From Pseudomonas sp. HAR-UPW-AIA-41 (lineage in GTDB: Bacteria; Pseudomonadota; Gammaproteobacteria; Pseudomonadales; Pseudomonadaceae): a DNA stretch of 61,140 nucleotides. The stretch spans positions 1-61,140 of the forward strand of contig NZ_NSLB01000011.1 of NCBI RefSeq assembly GCF_002304225.1, read 5' to 3'. Below the pieces are notes generated by a model that saw only the letters and a list, made by a program, of their open reading frames with translations, ran no database searches and was not told where the DNA came from. The first letter of the stretch is position 1, and every line of letters begins with the position of its first letter. This document shows, piece after piece, positions 1-7,540 of this stretch. Both the position numbers and the translations under genes were made by a program.

Positions 1-3
1 AAC

Positions 4-15
4 TTGTTAAAGAGC
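4..15 (-). promoter_or_regulatory. rRNA-leader boxA antitermination element
   Basis: Read on the minus strand these bases give GCTCTTTAACAA, a match to the boxA element of bacterial rRNA leaders, where NusB/NusE load to make RNA polymerase resistant to termination. It lies downstream of three minus-strand promoters, so an rRNA operon should start just left of the window and run leftward. The 16S gene itself is not in view. Confidence 0.8.
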
Positions 16-49
16 GTTTGGTTAAGCCTTCGTCTCAACCGAGGCGCGC

Positions 50-77
50 ATTCTACAGCACCTCTTCAACCCGTCAA
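50..77 (-). promoter_or_regulatory. rRNA operon promoter, proximal copy
   Basis: On the minus strand there is a -35 TTGACG (72-77), a 16-bp spacer and a -10 TAGAAT (50-55), followed by a GC-rich discriminator (GCGCGCCTC). GC-rich discriminators are typical of stringently controlled stable-RNA promoters. This is the copy closest to the rRNA operon. Confidence 0.8.
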
Positions 78-87
78 GCTCTTTTTC

Positions 88-223
88 GAAAATTTCTTTC
101 TACTTCAGTCACTTGCCGCTTCGCGCTTTCTACTTCGCTTCAGCGAGGCGCGCATCTTACAGCGAGCCCGGTTACTGTCAAGCGCGATTTAGAAAATTTC
201 TTTCTATTTCAATCACTTGCCGC
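88..223. repeat. 104-bp tandem duplication carrying rrn promoters
   Basis: The block starting GAAAATTTCTTTCTA and ending CACTTGCCGC occurs at 88-119 and again at 192-223 with only a few differences. The offset is 104 bp, the same as the spacing of the -10 boxes. The promoter array therefore looks like it grew by tandem duplication. The AT-rich part of each block sits just upstream of a -35 box, where an UP element would be expected. Confidence 0.7.
154..181 (-). promoter_or_regulatory. rRNA operon promoter, middle copy
   Basis: On the minus strand there is a consensus -35 TTGACA (176-181), a 16-bp spacer and -10 TAAGAT (154-159), again followed by GCGCGCCTC. Of the three tandem promoters this has the best -35 box. 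It lies about 104 bp upstream of the proximal copy. Confidence 0.8.
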
Positions 224-258
224 ATCTGCTTACCTAGGTACGCGTCAGCGAGGGGCGC

Positions 259-286
259 ATTCTACAGATACCAATTCCCCTGTAAA
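259..286 (-). promoter_or_regulatory. rRNA operon promoter, distal copy
   Basis: On the minus strand there is a -35 TTTACA (281-286), a 16-bp spacer and -10 TAGAAT (259-264), with the GC-rich discriminator GCGCCCCTC. It lies 105 bp upstream of the middle copy, so the three promoters are regularly spaced. The rest of 1-325 holds no convincing gene. Confidence 0.7.
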
Positions 287-325
287 CCCCCTACAGCGAA
301 AAAGGTGAATATTCTCTGTTCCTTC

Positions 326-1432
326 CTATATAGCTGCCTGTTGCTCAGCTCGCCAGGCTCGCGGTGGGTAGCCGGTGAGGCGGCGGAAGGTGCGGGTGAA
401 GTTGGAAACATCGGCAAAGCCGAGCTGCCAGGCCACTTCACTGATAGACAGGTGCCGGTTTTCCAGCAGGCGGCAGCAGCGCTGGCGTAATTCGGCATCC
501 AACAGCAGGCGGTAGCTCGCGCCCTGCTCCTGGAGGCGACGCTTCAATGTGCGCGGCGACAGGTGCACACGCTGCGCCATCTCTTCGAGGGTTGGCAGCG
601 CCTGCGCTGCATCACTCATACGCAAGTGTTCCTCGACCTGCTGGCGCACACTGCTGCGCAGCGCCACCAATTGCCGGTATTCCTGCTCACACTGCTCCCG
701 GGCAAAGCCAGCGGCAACGGGATCAGCCAGACGCGGCCGCGCCTCGGAAAGACCCACCGGCAGTAACAACGCCCACTCTCCCGACTCATACCGGATCGGC
801 GCAGGCAGGCTCGCCCGGAACTGCGCCCAGTAAGCAGGCTGCGGGCCAGGCATATGGATGCGCCCCCCCTGCAGCGGCCGCCCCAGCAGTTGCTCCGCCA
901 CATAAGCCAAACCCACCAGCACAGCCTCCATGACAAACACCTCTGGCTCACCCAACGCCACGCGGGGACTGAAGACGATCCGCCACTGGGTACTGCCTCG
1001 CTGCAACTCTGCGCGCAGGAAGGGCACGCGCAGGGCCATGAAGCGCATGGCCGCCTGCAGCGCCTCACCAATATTGGGGCTGGCCAGCGCAAGCATGCCC
1101 AGCGAACCGTGCATGGTGACATTCATGGCCCGCGCATAGATCAGCCCCAACCCCTGATCGCCCGCCAGCGCCACAGCCCGCTGTGCCGCCTGAAAGCCGG
1201 TGAGCAGGGAAATGCGGCTATCCGGCTGCAGCAGGCCCGCACGCGTCACGCCCAGCCCCTCGATCACCTGCTGCTCATCATGTCCGAGACGCCGGACCAC
1301 ATCGCACAGCAGCAATAGATAGATGCCCGGCACCCCCTGAAAGGCTTCCTGTACCGGCACCTGGCCCGTTTCCACCAAAGTTAGACCCCCTCCGACCAGA
1401 CTGCTGATACGAGGCACGCCACACTGCAGCAC
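326..1432 (-). CDS. AraC-family transcriptional regulator
   Basis: A 368-residue regulator with the two-part layout of the OruR/ArgR-like AraC branch. The N-terminal ~190-residue region resembles the arabinose-binding-like effector domain PF12625. The C-terminal ~100 residues form an AraC/XylS double helix-turn-helix (LSPRTLKRRLQEQG, then ISEVAWQLGFADVSNFTRTF). The GTG start at 1432 has a GGGGGAGAA Shine-Dalgarno stretch upstream. It is divergent from the PF10118 gene at 1519, which is its most likely target. The effector is unknown. Confidence 0.85.
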   Translation of the reverse strand: MLQCGVPRISSLVGGGLTLVETGQVPVQEAFQGVPGIYLLLLCDVVRRLGHDEQQVIEGLGVTRAGLLQPDSRISLLTGFQAAQRAVALAGDQGLGLIYARAMNVTMHGSLGMLALASPNIGEALQAAMRFMALRVPFLRAELQRGSTQWRIVFSPRVALGEPEVFVMEAVLVGLAYVAEQLLGRPLQGGRIHMPGPQPAYWAQFRASLPAPIRYESGEWALLLPVGLSEARPRLADPVAAGFAREQCEQEYRQLVALRSSVRQQVEEHLRMSDAAQALPTLEEMAQRVHLSPRTLKRRLQEQGASYRLLLDAELRQRCCRLLENRHLSISEVAWQLGFADVSNFTRTFRRLTGYPPRAWRAEQQAAI

Positions 1433-1518
1433 ACCCGGTTCTCCCCCGAGACATAGGGGACAAACAGATATAAGCAGCAGCAGCGCGGCCGCTCACCGGC
1501 CGAAAGGAGAGTCCGCAG

Positions 1519-2376
1519 ATGGCCCGTAATCACCAGAAGCCTGCCCAGGTCGATATCAGCGTACGGCGCATGGACTTCGCATTTACCGACATTCCCCGCT
1601 ACTGGGCGCTGAAGGACCCGGTATGCACCCACTTCCTCAATGCGCTGTCGCTGACCTTCCCGGATGGCGAACGCTTCTTCGTCGACTCGGTGCGCGCCCT
1701 GCGTGACCGCGTCGAGGACAAGGCCCGACAGAAGGAAATCTCCGGTTTCATCGGCCAGGAGGCGATGCACTCCAAGGAGCACGAGACCTTCAACCAGATG
1801 CTCGAAGGCCAGGGTTATGGCCCGGTGATAGAGCCGGCGCTGAAGCTGACCCGCTTCCTCCTTGCCCGCGCCCGCACGATGCTCACCCCCAAGCAGATGC
1901 TCGGCGCCACCGCGGGCCTGGAGCACATCACCGCCATCCTCGCCCAGCGCATGCTGCGCGACCCCAAGCTGATCGAGGGTCTGGATCCGTCGGTGCGCGC
2001 GTTGTGGGTCTGGCATGCCATCGAGGAAATCGAGCACAAGGCGGTGGCCTTCGACCTATATCAGGACGTGGTCGGCAGCTACTGGGGTCGGGTGCGCCTG
2101 CTGCTGGCCGGCTCCACCGGCCTGCTCGGCTACTGCGTGCGCTACACCTGGGCCTTCCTCAAGGCCGACGGCCTGCACACCAACCCGAAGGTGCTGGTCC
2201 GAGGCCTGTGGCGCCTGTTCGGCTGGAACGGCATCGTCAGCGGGGTGATCCCGGACTATCTGCAGTACTTCCGCCCGGGCTTTCACCCCTGGCAGGAAGA
2301 CAACAGTTCGATGATCGCGCGCTGGAAGGAAATCCTGCCGCAACCGGGCAATGCGGCAGCGGTCGCGGCGGTTTGA
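1519..2376 (+). CDS. PF10118-type predicted metal-dependent hydrolase
   Basis: A 285-residue protein whose start region (VRRMDFAFTDIPRYW) and central His/Glu-rich helices (FIGQEAMHSKEH, LEHITA, WHAIEEIEHKAVAFD) match the predicted metal-dependent hydrolase family PF10118. The paired E-x(n)-E-x-x-H pattern suggests a di-iron or other metal site in a ferritin-like helical bundle; this is inferred from the motif. AAGGAGA precedes the ATG. The neighbouring divergent AraC gene suggests inducible expression. The true substrate is not established. Confidence 0.75.
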   Translation: MARNHQKPAQVDISVRRMDFAFTDIPRYWALKDPVCTHFLNALSLTFPDGERFFVDSVRALRDRVEDKARQKEISGFIGQEAMHSKEHETFNQMLEGQGYGPVIEPALKLTRFLLARARTMLTPKQMLGATAGLEHITAILAQRMLRDPKLIEGLDPSVRALWVWHAIEEIEHKAVAFDLYQDVVGSYWGRVRLLLAGSTGLLGYCVRYTWAFLKADGLHTNPKVLVRGLWRLFGWNGIVSGVIPDYLQYFRPGFHPWQEDNSSMIARWKEILPQPGNAAAVAAV

Positions 2377-2382
2377 AAAAGG

Positions 2383-2437
2383 AAACGGGGCGAACCGTGC
2401 TGGCGCAAGCCATTGTGCAGCTCGATCCGCCCCGTTT
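2383..2437. terminator. bidirectional terminator-like stem between convergent genes
   Basis: AAACGGGGCG at 2383-2392 is perfectly complementary to CGCCCCGTTT at 2428-2437. The 35-nt interior can itself fold. It lies between the convergent PF10118 gene and gcdG, and the ends are A- or T-flanked in the manner of a weak intrinsic terminator for both. Confidence 0.6.
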
Positions 2438-2448
2438 GACTCGTCGAA

Positions 2449-3672
2449 TCAGATCACGCCCTGCTCACGCAACTGAGCCTGAGCGGCGCTATCCAGTCCC
2501 AGCAGACGCTGCAGCACCTCGGCGGTGTGCTCACCCAGCGTCGGTGGCGCGTTGCGGTATTGCACCGGCGTCGCCGACAGGCGCAGCGGACTGGCCACCT
2601 GCGGGGTGACGCCGCCGTAGCTGTTGGGCATGTCCACGCGCAGGCCACGGGCCTGCACCTGCGGATCAGCGAAGACCTCGGCCAGGTCATTGATCGGCCC
2701 GCAGGGCACGCCGGCCGCCTCCAGCAGTTGCACCCATTCGGCGGTGGTCTTGAACACCGTAGCTTGGCGGATCAGCGGAATCAGCTCGTCGCGATTGGCC
2801 ACGCGAGCCTTGTTGGTGGAAAAGCGCGAGTCACCGGCCAAAGCCGTAAGGCCGGCGACCTCGCAAAACTTGCCGAACTGACTGTCGTTGCCCACCGCCA
2901 GAATGAAGTCGCCGTCGGCGCTGGGGAAATCCTGGTAGGGCACGATGTTCGGGTGGGCATTGCCCAGGCGCTTGGGCGAGCGCCCGGTGCACAGGTAATT
3001 CATGGCCTGATTGGCCAGGCAGGCCACCTGCACGTCGAGCAGGGCCACATCGATATGCTGGCCCAGACCCGACTGTTCACGCTGATTGAGCGCGGCCAGC
3101 ACCCCGACCGTGGCGTATAACCCGGTGAGGATATCGGTGAGCGCCACGCCGACCTTCATGGGGCCGGCGCCCGCTTCACCTTCCGAGCGCCCGGTGAGGC
3201 TCATCAAGCCTCCGAGACCCTGGATCATGAAGTCGTAGCCTGCTCGCTTGGCGTAGGGCCCGTCCTGCCCGAAGCCGGTGATGGAGCAGTAGATCAGTCG
3301 CGGGTTCACCGCTTTCAGCGATTCGTAATCGAGACCGTAGGCCTTGAGGCCACCGACCTTGAAGTTCTCCAGCACCACGTCGCACTGCGCCGCCAGCTCG
3401 CGGATCAGGCGCTGACCCTCGGCCTGGGTGAAGTCCACGGTCAGCGACTGCTTGTTGCGGTTGGCGCTCTGGAAGTAGGCCGCCTCGCGGGTGTCGTTGC
3501 CCTCGGCGTCCTTCACGTAGGGCGGGCCCCAGTGACGGGTATCGTCACCGCTGCCGGGGCGTTCAACCTTGATCACCTCGGCGCCGAGATCGGCCAGGGT
3601 CTGCCCGGCCCAGGGACCGGCCAGCACACGGGACAAATCGAGGACGCGGATATGCGAGAGCGCACCGGACAT
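2449..3672 (-). CDS. gcdG: CaiB/BaiF family III CoA-transferase, glutarate CoA-transferase
   Basis: A 407-residue family III CoA-transferase (PF02515). The N-terminus IRVLDLSRVLAGPWAGQTLA and the motif VLENFKVGGLKAYGLDYESL are typical of the CaiB fold. In Pseudomonas the gene next to gcdH activates glutarate to glutaryl-CoA in the last steps of lysine degradation. The ATG at 3672 was preferred over an in-frame upstream codon because AGGAGGT sits 7 nt before it. It is the second gene of the gcdH-gcdG pair. Substrate is inferred from context. Confidence 0.85.
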   Translation of the reverse strand: MSGALSHIRVLDLSRVLAGPWAGQTLADLGAEVIKVERPGSGDDTRHWGPPYVKDAEGNDTREAAYFQSANRNKQSLTVDFTQAEGQRLIRELAAQCDVVLENFKVGGLKAYGLDYESLKAVNPRLIYCSITGFGQDGPYAKRAGYDFMIQGLGGLMSLTGRSEGEAGAGPMKVGVALTDILTGLYATVGVLAALNQREQSGLGQHIDVALLDVQVACLANQAMNYLCTGRSPKRLGNAHPNIVPYQDFPSADGDFILAVGNDSQFGKFCEVAGLTALAGDSRFSTNKARVANRDELIPLIRQATVFKTTAEWVQLLEAAGVPCGPINDLAEVFADPQVQARGLRVDMPNSYGGVTPQVASPLRLSATPVQYRNAPPTLGEHTAEVLQRLLGLDSAAQAQLREQGVI

Positions 3673-3743
3673 GACGGGACCTCCTTCGAACAAGACAGCA
3701 GGGTCACAGCGGGCGGGGCCGGATGGCCCCGCCGCAGGCAGGC

Positions 3744-4925
3744 TTAGAAGAACGCCTGGATGCCGGTCTGGGCGCGACCGAGGATCAGCGCGTGGACGTC
3801 GTGGGTTCCTTCGTAGGTGTTAACCACCTCGAGGTTGACCAGGTGGCGGGCCACGCCGAACTCGTCGGAGATGCCGTTGCCGCCGAGCATGTCACGCGCC
3901 ATGCGGGCGATATCCAGAGCCTTGCCGCAGCTGTTGCGCTTCATGATCGAGGTGATTTCCACCGCGGCGGTGCCCTCGTCCTTCATGCGCCCCAGGCGCA
4001 GGCAGCCTTGCAGAGCCAGGGTGATCTCGGTCTGCATATCAGCCAGTTTCTTCTGGATCAGCTGGTTGGCGGCCAGCGGGCGGCCGAACTGCTGGCGGTC
4101 CAGGGTGTACTGGCGGGCGGTGTGCCAGCAGGCTTCGGCGGCTCCCAGTGCGCCCCAGCTGATGCCGTAGCGGGCGGAGTTCAGACAGGTGAACGGGCCG
4201 CGCAGACCCCGCACGTCCGGAAAGGCGTTCTCTTCCGGGCAGAATACGTTGTCCATGACGATCTCGCCGGTGATCGACGCACGTAGGCCGACCTTGCCAT
4301 GGATGGCCGGCGCGGACAGACCTTCCCAGCCCTTCTCCAGCACGAAGCCGCGGATCTCGCCGGCATCGTCCTTGGCCCAGACCACGAACACGTCGGCAAT
4401 CGGGCTGTTGGTGATCCACATCTTGGCGCCGGTCAGGCGGTAGCCGCCCTCGACCTTCTTGGCGCGGGTGATCATCGAACCCGGGTCGGAGCCATGATTC
4501 GGCTCGGTCAGGCCGAAGCAGCCGATGTATTCGCCGCTGGCCAGTTTGGGCAGGTACTTCTGCTTGGTCGCTTCGCTGCCGAACTCGTTGATCGGCACCA
4601 TCACCAGGGAGGACTGCACGCTCATCATCGAGCGGTAGCCGGAGTCGATGCGCTCCACTTCACGGGCGATCAGGCCATAGCACACGTAATTCAGGCCGCT
4701 GCCACCGTACGCTTCCGGGATGGTCGCGCCGAGCAGGCCGGTCTCACCCATTTCTCGGAAGATCTTCGGGTCGGTCTGCTCATGGCGGAAGGCCTCCAGC
4801 ACGCGCGGGGCCAGCTTGTCGGCAGCAAACTGCTGGGCGCTGTCACGCACCATGCGCTCTTCTTCGGTGAGCTGCTGATCGAGCAGCAGCGGGTCTTCCC
4901 AGTTGAATTGTGCTTTGCCGGCCAT
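3744..4925 (-). CDS. gcdH: glutaryl-CoA dehydrogenase
   Basis: A 393-residue flavoprotein of the acyl-CoA dehydrogenase superfamily that oxidises and decarboxylates glutaryl-CoA to crotonyl-CoA. Diagnostic segments are the opening [19 protein letters not shown], the FAD/substrate stretch [16 protein letters not shown], and near the C-terminus [16 protein letters not shown], which carries the catalytic Glu of the glutaryl-CoA dehydrogenase branch. Length is normal. It leads the minus-strand operon with gcdG 71 bp downstream and is divergent from the LysR gene gcdR. Confidence 0.93.
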   Translation of the reverse strand: MAGKAQFNWEDPLLLDQQLTEEERMVRDSAQQFAADKLAPRVLEAFRHEQTDPKIFREMGETGLLGATIPEAYGGSGLNYVCYGLIAREVERIDSGYRSMMSVQSSLVMVPINEFGSEATKQKYLPKLASGEYIGCFGLTEPNHGSDPGSMITRAKKVEGGYRLTGAKMWITNSPIADVFVVWAKDDAGEIRGFVLEKGWEGLSAPAIHGKVGLRASITGEIVMDNVFCPEENAFPDVRGLRGPFTCLNSARYGISWGALGAAEACWHTARQYTLDRQQFGRPLAANQLIQKKLADMQTEITLALQGCLRLGRMKDEGTAAVEITSIMKRNSCGKALDIARMARDMLGGNGISDEFGVARHLVNLEVVNTYEGTHDVHALILGRAQTGIQAFF

Positions 4926-5024
4926 GAAGAAATCCTCGGTGTGGGTTGCGACAGGAGCAGTGTCGATCTGCTCTCGGTTGGCGTGGGATTGATCCTAGGC
5001 CCGCTTTGCTGATCCGGCAAACGA

Positions 5025-5052
5025 GTTATTCGCACTCACTTGTGCAAATAAC
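5025..5052. promoter_or_regulatory. palindromic operator candidate in gcdH-gcdR intergenic region
   Basis: GTTATTCGCAC (5025-5035) and GTGCAAATAAC (5042-5052) form an 11-bp inverted repeat with one mismatch around a 6-bp centre. It sits between the divergent gcdH and gcdR genes, where a LysR-type protein would bind. It also contains T-N11-A arrangements. Binding by GcdR is inference. Confidence 0.6.
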
Positions 5053-5111
5053 TCACTTCGAAATAGCCTACATGGCGATTATTTATACATTAATGTGAGC
5101 CTAGTGCACTT

Positions 5112-6029
5112 ATGCGCCGCAAGATCCCCAGCACAGCCGCACTGATCGCCTTCGAGTCGGCCGCCCGCCACCAGAGCTTCACCCGCGCGGCCGATGAACT
5201 GCTGCTGACCCAGAGCGCCATCTGCCGGCAGATCGCCAGCCTCGAGGAGTTTCTCGGCGTCGAGCTGTTCCGCCGCTCGCGGCGCGGGGTCAAGCTGACC
5301 GAGGCCGGCATGGCCTACAGCCGCCGGGTGGCCCTGCAACTGGATGCCGTGGAGCGCGACACCCTGGCGGTGATGGGCCAGCAGAGCGCACAGACCCTGG
5401 AGCTGGCGGTGGTGCCGACCTTCGGCACCCAGTGGCTGCTGCCGCGCCTGAGCGAGTTCCAGCGCCAGCACCCCGGTGTCACGGTGAACCTGTCCAGCCG
5501 CACACGGCCCTTCCTGTTCGCCGAGACCGACTTCGACGCCGCCATCTATTACGGTGATGCCGACTGGCCTGGCAGCCAGGCGCATTTTCTGATGGCCGAG
5601 AATGCCCAGCCGGTGTGCAGCCCGGTCCTGCTGCAGGGCCGAACCACGCTGACCGCCACCGAACTGGCGCAACTGCCGCTGCTGCAGCAGAGCACCCGCC
5701 CCTATGCCTGGCGCCAGTGGTTCGCCAGCCAGGGCCTGAATGTCGGCCACGACCTCAACGGCCCGCGCCTGGAGCTCTTTTCCATGCTGGCCATGGCCGC
5801 CGGCGAGGGCATGGGCGCAGCGCTCATCCCGCCCTTCATGATCGAGCGCGAACTGGCCGAAGGCCGGCTGGTCTGCCCGCTGCCGGTCAGCGCCGAGAAC
5901 GACAAGGGCTATTACCTGGTGATTCCCGAGCGCAAGGCCGAGTCCGCCGCCCTGCGTGCCTTCCGCGACTGGCTGCTGAGCACCGCCGAGCGCTACCGCG
6001 CCACTAGCCGGCCTCCAGCAGACTCTTGA
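5112..6029 (+). CDS. gcdR: LysR-family regulator of glutarate catabolism
   Basis: A 305-residue LysR-type regulator of the GcvA-like branch. The N-terminal winged helix (ALIAFESAARHQSFTRAADE, then LLTQSAICRQIASLEEFLG) is followed by a periplasmic-binding-like effector domain. It is divergent from gcdH, the usual arrangement for GcdR, which activates gcdHG with glutarate as coinducer in P. putida. No strong Shine-Dalgarno is visible before the ATG. Its 3' end overlaps the convergent SRPBCC gene by 26 bp. Confidence 0.85.
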   Translation: MRRKIPSTAALIAFESAARHQSFTRAADELLLTQSAICRQIASLEEFLGVELFRRSRRGVKLTEAGMAYSRRVALQLDAVERDTLAVMGQQSAQTLELAVVPTFGTQWLLPRLSEFQRQHPGVTVNLSSRTRPFLFAETDFDAAIYYGDADWPGSQAHFLMAENAQPVCSPVLLQGRTTLTATELAQLPLLQQSTRPYAWRQWFASQGLNVGHDLNGPRLELFSMLAMAAGEGMGAALIPPFMIERELAEGRLVCPLPVSAENDKGYYLVIPERKAESAALRAFRDWLLSTAERYRATSRPPADS

Positions 6030-6459
6030 GATTGCTCAGCGCCACTGGCGACAGCAGGCGCTGACGGCGGCGCAGCAGCGGCATCATCAGACGGGTGATG
6101 CCGCCGACGTCGAAGGTCAGGGTCCGCGTCAGCCGGGTGCCGACCACCGAGGGCTGCAGCTGGTAACGAATCTCCAGCCAGCCGTCGCGCATCTGCCCGC
6201 GGCACAGCCAGTGCTGCCCCGGCGCGGCGGCCAGCACCTGATAGTGCGTTTCACGGTGCAGACTCGGCGGCAGAGGCGCCAGCGGCTGCACGACAATCTC
6301 TTCGTCGAAGCTGTCACCCACCGCCAGCTCACTGACCAGCGCCCTGGCCGAGCGCGAACTGGGGTGCCAGTGGTGCCAGTGCCACGGCTGGGTGATGAAG
6401 GCGTAGACCTCGGCAGGGCTACGGGCGATATCGATGCTGTGCTGCATCTGTGCAGGCAT
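6004..6459 (-). CDS. SRPBCC-fold (START-like) protein
   Basis: A 151-residue protein of the polyketide cyclase/dehydrase-like SRPBCC superfamily. The opening SIDIARSPAEVYAFITQPWH and the later TRLTRTLTFDVGG strand match this helix-grip fold, which binds hydrophobic ligands. It starts 18 bp after the end of the LysR gene on the same strand, so the two are probably cotranscribed. The 3' end overlaps gcdR tail to tail. No ligand can be named. Confidence 0.75.
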   Translation of the reverse strand: MPAQMQHSIDIARSPAEVYAFITQPWHWHHWHPSSRSARALVSELAVGDSFDEEIVVQPLAPLPPSLHRETHYQVLAAAPGQHWLCRGQMRDGWLEIRYQLQPSVVGTRLTRTLTFDVGGITRLMMPLLRRRQRLLSPVALSNLKSLLEAG

Positions 6460-6477
6460 GGTGGTTCCTTGTTGTTC

Positions 6478-7404
6478 TTATTGGATAGGGACTCGCTCGA
6501 CCGACGGCAACTGCAGGGCCGCCACCTCTTGCTGCAGATAATCGCGCAAGACATGAAAGCGTTCCTGGCCTCGCCGCGCCTTCGGCCAGACCAGATAGTA
6601 GCTGCAACCACTGAATACCGCGCTGGGCCAGGGCAGGCCAAGGCGCCCCGCGCCAACATCCTCGGCCACAAGCGCCAGATCGCCGATCGACACCCCGTAG
6701 CCGCGCGCGGCGGCAACGATGCCCAGTTCCAGCATGTCGAACACCTGACCGGCCTTGAGCGGCACCTGCTCGGCCAGGCCCATGGCCGCCAGCCACTGGC
6801 GCCAGTCGCGGCGGTCCGGCGTCGGGTGCAACTGCTCAGCCTGCTGCAGACGCGCCAGATCCCACGGGCCGGCCGCCGCATCCTCCGGCGCGCAAACGGG
6901 AATCAGCCACTCCTCGAACAGCTTGCACACCTCCCAGTCCGGCGGAAACTGCCCGTCATTGAGCAGTACCGCGCAGTCGAAGGGCTCACGCTCGAAGTCG
7001 ACCTTGTCGACATCCATCCACGCCGCGGTCAGCTGCACCTCGAAATCCGGTTGCTGCAGGCGCAGGCGCGACAACCTCGCCAGCAGCCAGCGCATGGTCA
7101 GGGTCGAGGGCGCCTTCAGACGCAGCACGCCCTCCTCGCTGCGCAGACTGGCGCAGGCGCTTTCCAGCGCGGCAAAACCCTGCTGCAAACCCGGCAACAG
7201 CAGCCGGCCGGGTTCGGTCAGGCGCAGACCGCGCCCTTCGCGCTCGAACAGGCGGCAGCCGAAGTCGGCCTCCAGGGTGCGGATATGCCGGCTGACCGCG
7301 CTCTGGGTAATGGCCAGCTCGGCAGCGGCACGGGTAAAGGACAGGTGCCGCGCCGCCGCCTCGAAGGCGCGCAGCGCATAGAGTGGTGGCAAACGCTCGC
7401 TCAC
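6478..7404 (-). CDS. LysR-family transcriptional regulator
   Basis: A 308-residue LysR regulator of the GcvA type: the helix-turn-helix covers LYALRAFEAAARHLSFTRAA and ITQSAVSRHIRTLEADFG, and the C-terminal effector domain is complete. Translation uses GTG at 7404; the nearest upstream ATG runs at once into TAG. It lies between the SRPBCC gene (same strand, 18 bp apart) and the divergent MATE pump. In PAO1 the corresponding position is, from memory, PA5293. Its target could be the pump, its own operon, or both. Confidence 0.85.
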   Translation of the reverse strand: MSERLPPLYALRAFEAAARHLSFTRAAAELAITQSAVSRHIRTLEADFGCRLFEREGRGLRLTEPGRLLLPGLQQGFAALESACASLRSEEGVLRLKAPSTLTMRWLLARLSRLRLQQPDFEVQLTAAWMDVDKVDFEREPFDCAVLLNDGQFPPDWEVCKLFEEWLIPVCAPEDAAAGPWDLARLQQAEQLHPTPDRRDWRQWLAAMGLAEQVPLKAGQVFDMLELGIVAAARGYGVSIGDLALVAEDVGAGRLGLPWPSAVFSGCSYYLVWPKARRGQERFHVLRDYLQQEVAALQLPSVERVPIQ

Positions 7405-7493
7405 GCTTCTAATCCATGAGTTTTAGTCATATCAGGCATCAGTTCTTTCCTTTTGTGCAGCCTGCTCAGGCGCCAGGAGAATAGCGTCATTCT

Positions 7494-7509
7494 CGGTCAA
7501 TGCTGACCG
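7494..7509. promoter_or_regulatory. small dyad between LysR gene and MATE pump
   Basis: CGGTCA (7494-7499) and TGACCG (7504-7509) form a perfect 6-bp inverted repeat about the centre ATGC. It lies about 30 bp before the pump start. It could be an operator for the divergent LysR protein or a stem in the pump leader. Confidence 0.35.
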
Positions 7510-7540
7510 TATCGCCAATTTGCTTTCCCGAGTCTGACTC

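Noticed and set aside
1..325. Small open frames in the left-edge region
   Set aside because: They have no ribosome binding sites, overlap the rrn promoters and boxA on the other strand, and have low-complexity products.
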